Shown: piece after piece, positions 6,967-9,866 of the stretch
How the letters are laid out: every line of letters begins with the position of its first letter
Position numbering within the stretch: the first letter of the stretch is position 1
Assembly (NCBI GenBank): GCA_043777755.1
Contig: JAYWHK010000150.1
Span: 1 to 9,866 of the forward strand
Direction of reading: 5' to 3'
Source of the DNA: CANHEE01 sp043777755
GTDB lineage: Bacteria; Bacteroidota; Bacteroidia; Chitinophagales; Saprospiraceae
Length of the DNA stretch: 9,866 nucleotides
The notes under the pieces: model-generated
Seen by the model: only the letters and a program-made list of their open reading frames with translations
Databases searched by the model: none
What the model was told of the DNA's origin: nothing
Translations under genes and position numbers: made by a program

Positions 6967-9866
6967 ATGAAAACAAAACTCACGCTTTTTACTATTTTGC
7001 TTTTGACATTGGCTTGCCAGCGTCAAAAGCAACCTTTTTTTGTTCAAGATAGCGTTTTTCATGCTAAAATGGACAATATAATAGGCTCATTTAATATTAA
7101 TGAAGAAAATTGTTCTACTGTAATTCAAGAAGGCGAAAAAACATTAGTACTGTACAAAGACTCTTTATGTTACGACAGTATTGGTTGGTCAAAGCTACAT
7201 CATCGTTTGGCGATAGCTTATCGTTATTGCCCGAATGACGATAGCACACATTCCAAAATGAAAACAAATTTTGAAGCTGCCATCGCTCTACGTACCTTAA
7301 TACCATCGAAAAAAAAGGATTTAGCAAACTCCTATATCAATTTGGGTATTGGAGAAAATCAATATGGTAATTATAAAGATGCCATTGAGCCTTTGAAAAA
7401 AGCACTTGATTTTTATACCCAAAAAGAAGATACTGCACGTTGTATAGGAGTAAGGAGAGAATTGTTAAAAGCATATAGCGAGTTAGATGAACATGATTTG
7501 ACCGAAAAATATTTTAAATCTACTGAACAATATTATAATGGAATCAATTTGCCAAGCGATGCTATTCAAAGAGAATATGCTGGAGTTCTTCACTACTATG
7601 GCGATTTTTTGAACAAAACTGAAAACTATCAAAGTGCTATAAAGTATTTTGCAAAAACTCAACAACTTTTTGAAAAATTAGGTTTTAAAGACGATAAGGC
7701 AATTGTAAATTTAAAATTAAGTTTTGCTCAAATGGAAAACGAGCAAAATTCAGAAGCTATTGCAACGGTCAATTCAACCATTCCTTTTTTTCAGTCGCAA
7801 AAAGACAGTACCAACTTAGCCCAATGCTACACTCAACTTAGCCAGTGCTATCTTTCTCAAAAAAACTATCCCAAAGCGTTGTTCTATAGCGAACAAAAAG
7901 CCCTACCTATTTTATTGAATCAACAAGATAAAACAGCTCTTGGAAACTGTTATCTGACCGCTGCAATTGCTTATTTTGAAAATGGCGACAACCAAAACAC
8001 CCTAAAAAATAGCCAAAAAGCATTACAATCTTATCTGATTGATTTTAAAAGTGATGAGGTAGCGAAAAATCCAAGCGAACAAGAACTCAAAAACTATCAA
8101 GCAAAATCTGCTTTAATCAATGTTTTTTTACAAAAAGCAAAAACCTTATCGAAATTCGCAATACAAACAGAATCAACGACTTACCTCGAAAATTCTTGGC
8201 AGACCTACCAGATTTTGAATGGTTTAATTGCGTTGATTAGAGAGGATATTTTGACCGAAAATTCAAAAATAGACCTTGGAGAAAAACAAGATTGGGTCGC
8301 TGATGCGCTCAATGTCGCAAAACAACTTTTTGCCAAAACGAACAATCTTAAATACCAAGAAGAAGCTTATGCATTGGTTCAAAATACCAAAGCGCAAGTT
8401 ATCAATGAGCATTTTCAAGGTGAAAAAGGAAAAAAAATAGCCAATGTTTCAAAAGAAGACTCAGACAAAGAGCGTGAACTTTTTGCAAAATATTCTAATC
8501 TTAATAAAAAGCAGTTAGACTACCCAAACGATAAAGCATTGGAAGACAAAGCATTGCTTGCAGAGCTGCGTTTTTATGATTTTCAAAAAGTAATTGAAAA
8601 CAAATATCCATTGTATCGTCAAAGCAAATATGATCATAAAGCATTGACTGTCAAAGAAATACAAGAAAGACTTAAGCCAAACATGGCAGCCCTTGACTAT
8701 ATGGTTACAAAGGACAGTTTGCATATTTTTTGTATCAACAAACAACGTTTGACTTGGAAAACCATTAGCCTCGACGGTAGCCAAAAAGCCAGTGCGGACA
8801 CCTTAAAAAAACTCCTCAATGATCCAAATGGTGAAATGAAAACACCTCAAAGTAAGCAGTTTTTAGATTGTTCGCATCGTTTGTACCAATCTTTGGTACA
8901 GCCCATTGCCAACGAATTAATGGGTGTCACTCGATTGCGAATTATTTCAGACGATTGGATTTATAACGTATCTTTTCAAAGTCTTTGCATGAAGCCATAT
9001 TTGGGCGATTGGTCGAATAAAGAAGTCCCTTTTTTGATTCGTAATTTTGCTATTTCACGCCTTTTTTCAGTCAAAGAATTAAAACCAATCGCTCCGAAAC
9101 AAAGCAATAGTAAAGTATCTGTTGGCAGTTTTGGCATCAATTATAATGATGATAAAATATTCAGCAGTTCACGTTCTTCGGATAGTTGCTTGAGGATTAT
9201 GGCGGCTACCCGTGGAGGTGGAAAATTATACCACGCTGCCGAAGAAGCAGACTCTGTTCATGCGATTTGGGGCATTGGCGATTGCTTTTTGAATGACAAA
9301 GCAACCAAAAATAATTTTATAAAAAACTGTCAATCAAAGGATTATAGTATTTTACACTTAGCCATGCACGGCATTCCAGAATGTGATAATCCAGAAAAAA
9401 TCCAATTGATTTTTGCAAAAAACAGTGCTACCGAAGACAATTTGATGCACTTACACGAGATTGCAGGTCTGAAGATGCACAGCGATTTGGCTGTAATCAG
9501 TGCTTGTCATAGTGGCGACGGGCAGTTGGAAAATAAGGAAGGAATCATTAGTTTAGGACGAGCTTTTACCATGGCGGGTTGCCGAAGTTTGATTACCAGC
9601 AACAGTTATATTATAGACGATACTTCGCCTATGATTTTTGATTATTTTTATAAAAACTTAAAAGACAATGACTTAGAAAAAGACGTCGCCTTACAAAAAG
9701 CCATTTGTAGTTATTTAGATGATAAAACCGATGCGATGCGGATTCCGTATCGTTGGGCGAATTTCCACCTTTGGGGCGATGTTGATAGCATCAAAACAAG
9801 TGAAAAAGAAAGTTTTTTTTCTTTTAATTGGTTAATGACGCTATTGGGAATCAGTGGAATTGGTTT
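6967..9866 (+). CDS. TPR-CHAT caspase-like protease, exported (3' end outside window)
   Basis: The frame is open for 966 codons and has no stop before the window ends. Residues 1-17 are a signal peptide; C17 after LTLA resembles a lipobox, but T at -3 is not ideal, so a lipoprotein is likely rather than certain. Residues about 74-357 hold TPR-like helical pairs (clearest at 119-152, 205-239, 283-316 and 323-357). A helical stretch follows to about 555. The CHAT domain spans roughly 640-940, with catalytic His H801 in LHLAMHG, catalytic Cys C847 in ISACHSG and the closing motif RWANFHLWGD (929-938). Residues 950-966 start a hydrophobic segment, probably a membrane helix. CHAT proteases are relatives of caspases and separase, and TPRs usually bind a partner or trigger. 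The gene may be co-transcribed with the subtilase. Substrate and trigger are not visible. The ATG choice rests on the signal peptide. Confidence 0.9.
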   Translation, partial: MKTKLTLFTILLLTLACQRQKQPFFVQDSVFHAKMDNIIGSFNINEENCSTVIQEGEKTLVLYKDSLCYDSIGWSKLHHRLAIAYRYCPNDDSTHSKMKTNFEAAIALRTLIPSKKKDLANSYINLGIGENQYGNYKDAIEPLKKALDFYTQKEDTARCIGVRRELLKAYSELDEHDLTEKYFKSTEQYYNGINLPSDAIQREYAGVLHYYGDFLNKTENYQSAIKYFAKTQQLFEKLGFKDDKAIVNLKLSFAQMENEQNSEAIATVNSTIPFFQSQKDSTNLAQCYTQLSQCYLSQKNYPKALFYSEQKALPILLNQQDKTALGNCYLTAAIAYFENGDNQNTLKNSQKALQSYLIDFKSDEVAKNPSEQELKNYQAKSALINVFLQKAKTLSKFAIQTESTTYLENSWQTYQILNGLIALIREDILTENSKIDLGEKQDWVADALNVAKQLFAKTNNLKYQEEAYALVQNTKAQVINEHFQGEKGKKIANVSKEDSDKERELFAKYSNLNKKQLDYPNDKALEDKALLAELRFYDFQKVIENKYPLYRQSKYDHKALTVKEIQERLKPNMAALDYMVTKDSLHIFCINKQRLTWKTISLDGSQKASADTLKKLLNDPNGEMKTPQSKQFLDCSHRLYQSLVQPIANELMGVTRLRIISDDWIYNVSFQSLCMKPYLGDWSNKEVPFLIRNFAISRLFSVKELKPIAPKQSNSKVSVGSFGINYNDDKIFSSSRSSDSCLRIMAATRGGGKLYHAAEEADSVHAIWGIGDCFLNDKATKNNFIKNCQSKDYSILHLAMHGIPECDNPEKIQLIFAKNSATEDNLMHLHEIAGLKMHSDLAVISACHSGDGQLENKEGIISLGRAFTMAGCRSLITSNSYIIDDTSPMIFDYFYKNLKDNDLEKDVALQKAICSYLDDKTDAMRIPYRWANFHLWGDVDSIKTSEKESFFSFNWLMTLLGISGIG

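Noticed and set aside
6782..6970. Short plus-strand reading frame crossing the end of the subtilase gene and the palindrome
   Set aside because: It overlaps the subtilase in another frame and passes through the palindrome. It has no family-like features and arises by chance.
8515..8784. Minus-strand frame of 89 codons inside the CHAT gene
   Set aside because: It is a shadow of the CHAT reading frame, which has clear catalytic motifs. The other minus-strand frames at 5499-5720, 6862-7062, 7115-7327 and 7483-7665 are rejected for the same reason.
6967..9866. Link to a CRISPR type III-E (Craspase) system through the TPR-CHAT protein
   Set aside because: No CRISPR array or Cas gene is present in the window, and the protein has an export signal, which does not fit a cytoplasmic CRISPR partner.

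Overview
The window looks like chromosomal DNA of an AT-rich member of the Bacteroidota. The best evidence is a pair of exported proteins that each end in a C-terminal sorting domain of the type IX secretion system (T9SS), a machine known only from this phylum. None of the three genes has a clear Shine-Dalgarno site, and their start codons sit in A/T-rich leaders, which also fits. I cannot name the genus.

Layout. Bases 1-592 hold no gene. This stretch has an intrinsic terminator for something upstream, a very AT-rich spacer with an imperfect direct repeat, and a structured leader just before the first start codon. Bases 593-4996 encode a 1467-residue secreted surface protein: signal peptide, about five DUF11-like beta-sandwich domains, five tandem cysteine-rich repeats of about 84-91 residues, and a T9SS sorting domain. 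Two tandem hairpins follow; the second is a strong terminator. Bases 5244-6872 encode a secreted subtilisin-family (S8) protease with a complete catalytic triad and its own T9SS sorting domain. A 64-bp near-perfect palindrome (6884-6947) fills most of the short gap before the third gene. That gene starts at 6967, runs off the right edge, and encodes a TPR-CHAT protein: an exported N terminus, helical TPR-like repeats, a caspase-like CHAT protease domain with an intact His/Cys dyad, and the beginning of a C-terminal hydrophobic segment. All three genes are on the + strand.

How they may fit together (inference). The subtilase and the CHAT protein are 94 bp apart and may be co-transcribed. A caspase-like protease predicted to sit in the envelope, a T9SS-secreted serine protease and a large disulfide-rich surface protein suggest a cell-surface proteolytic or processing module. 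The window alone cannot show that they act together. The least explained items are the envelope-located CHAT protease next to a subtilase, the paired loss of two cysteines in repeats 2 and 5 of the surface protein, the 64-bp palindrome, and the leader at 455-592 with mutually exclusive pairings.
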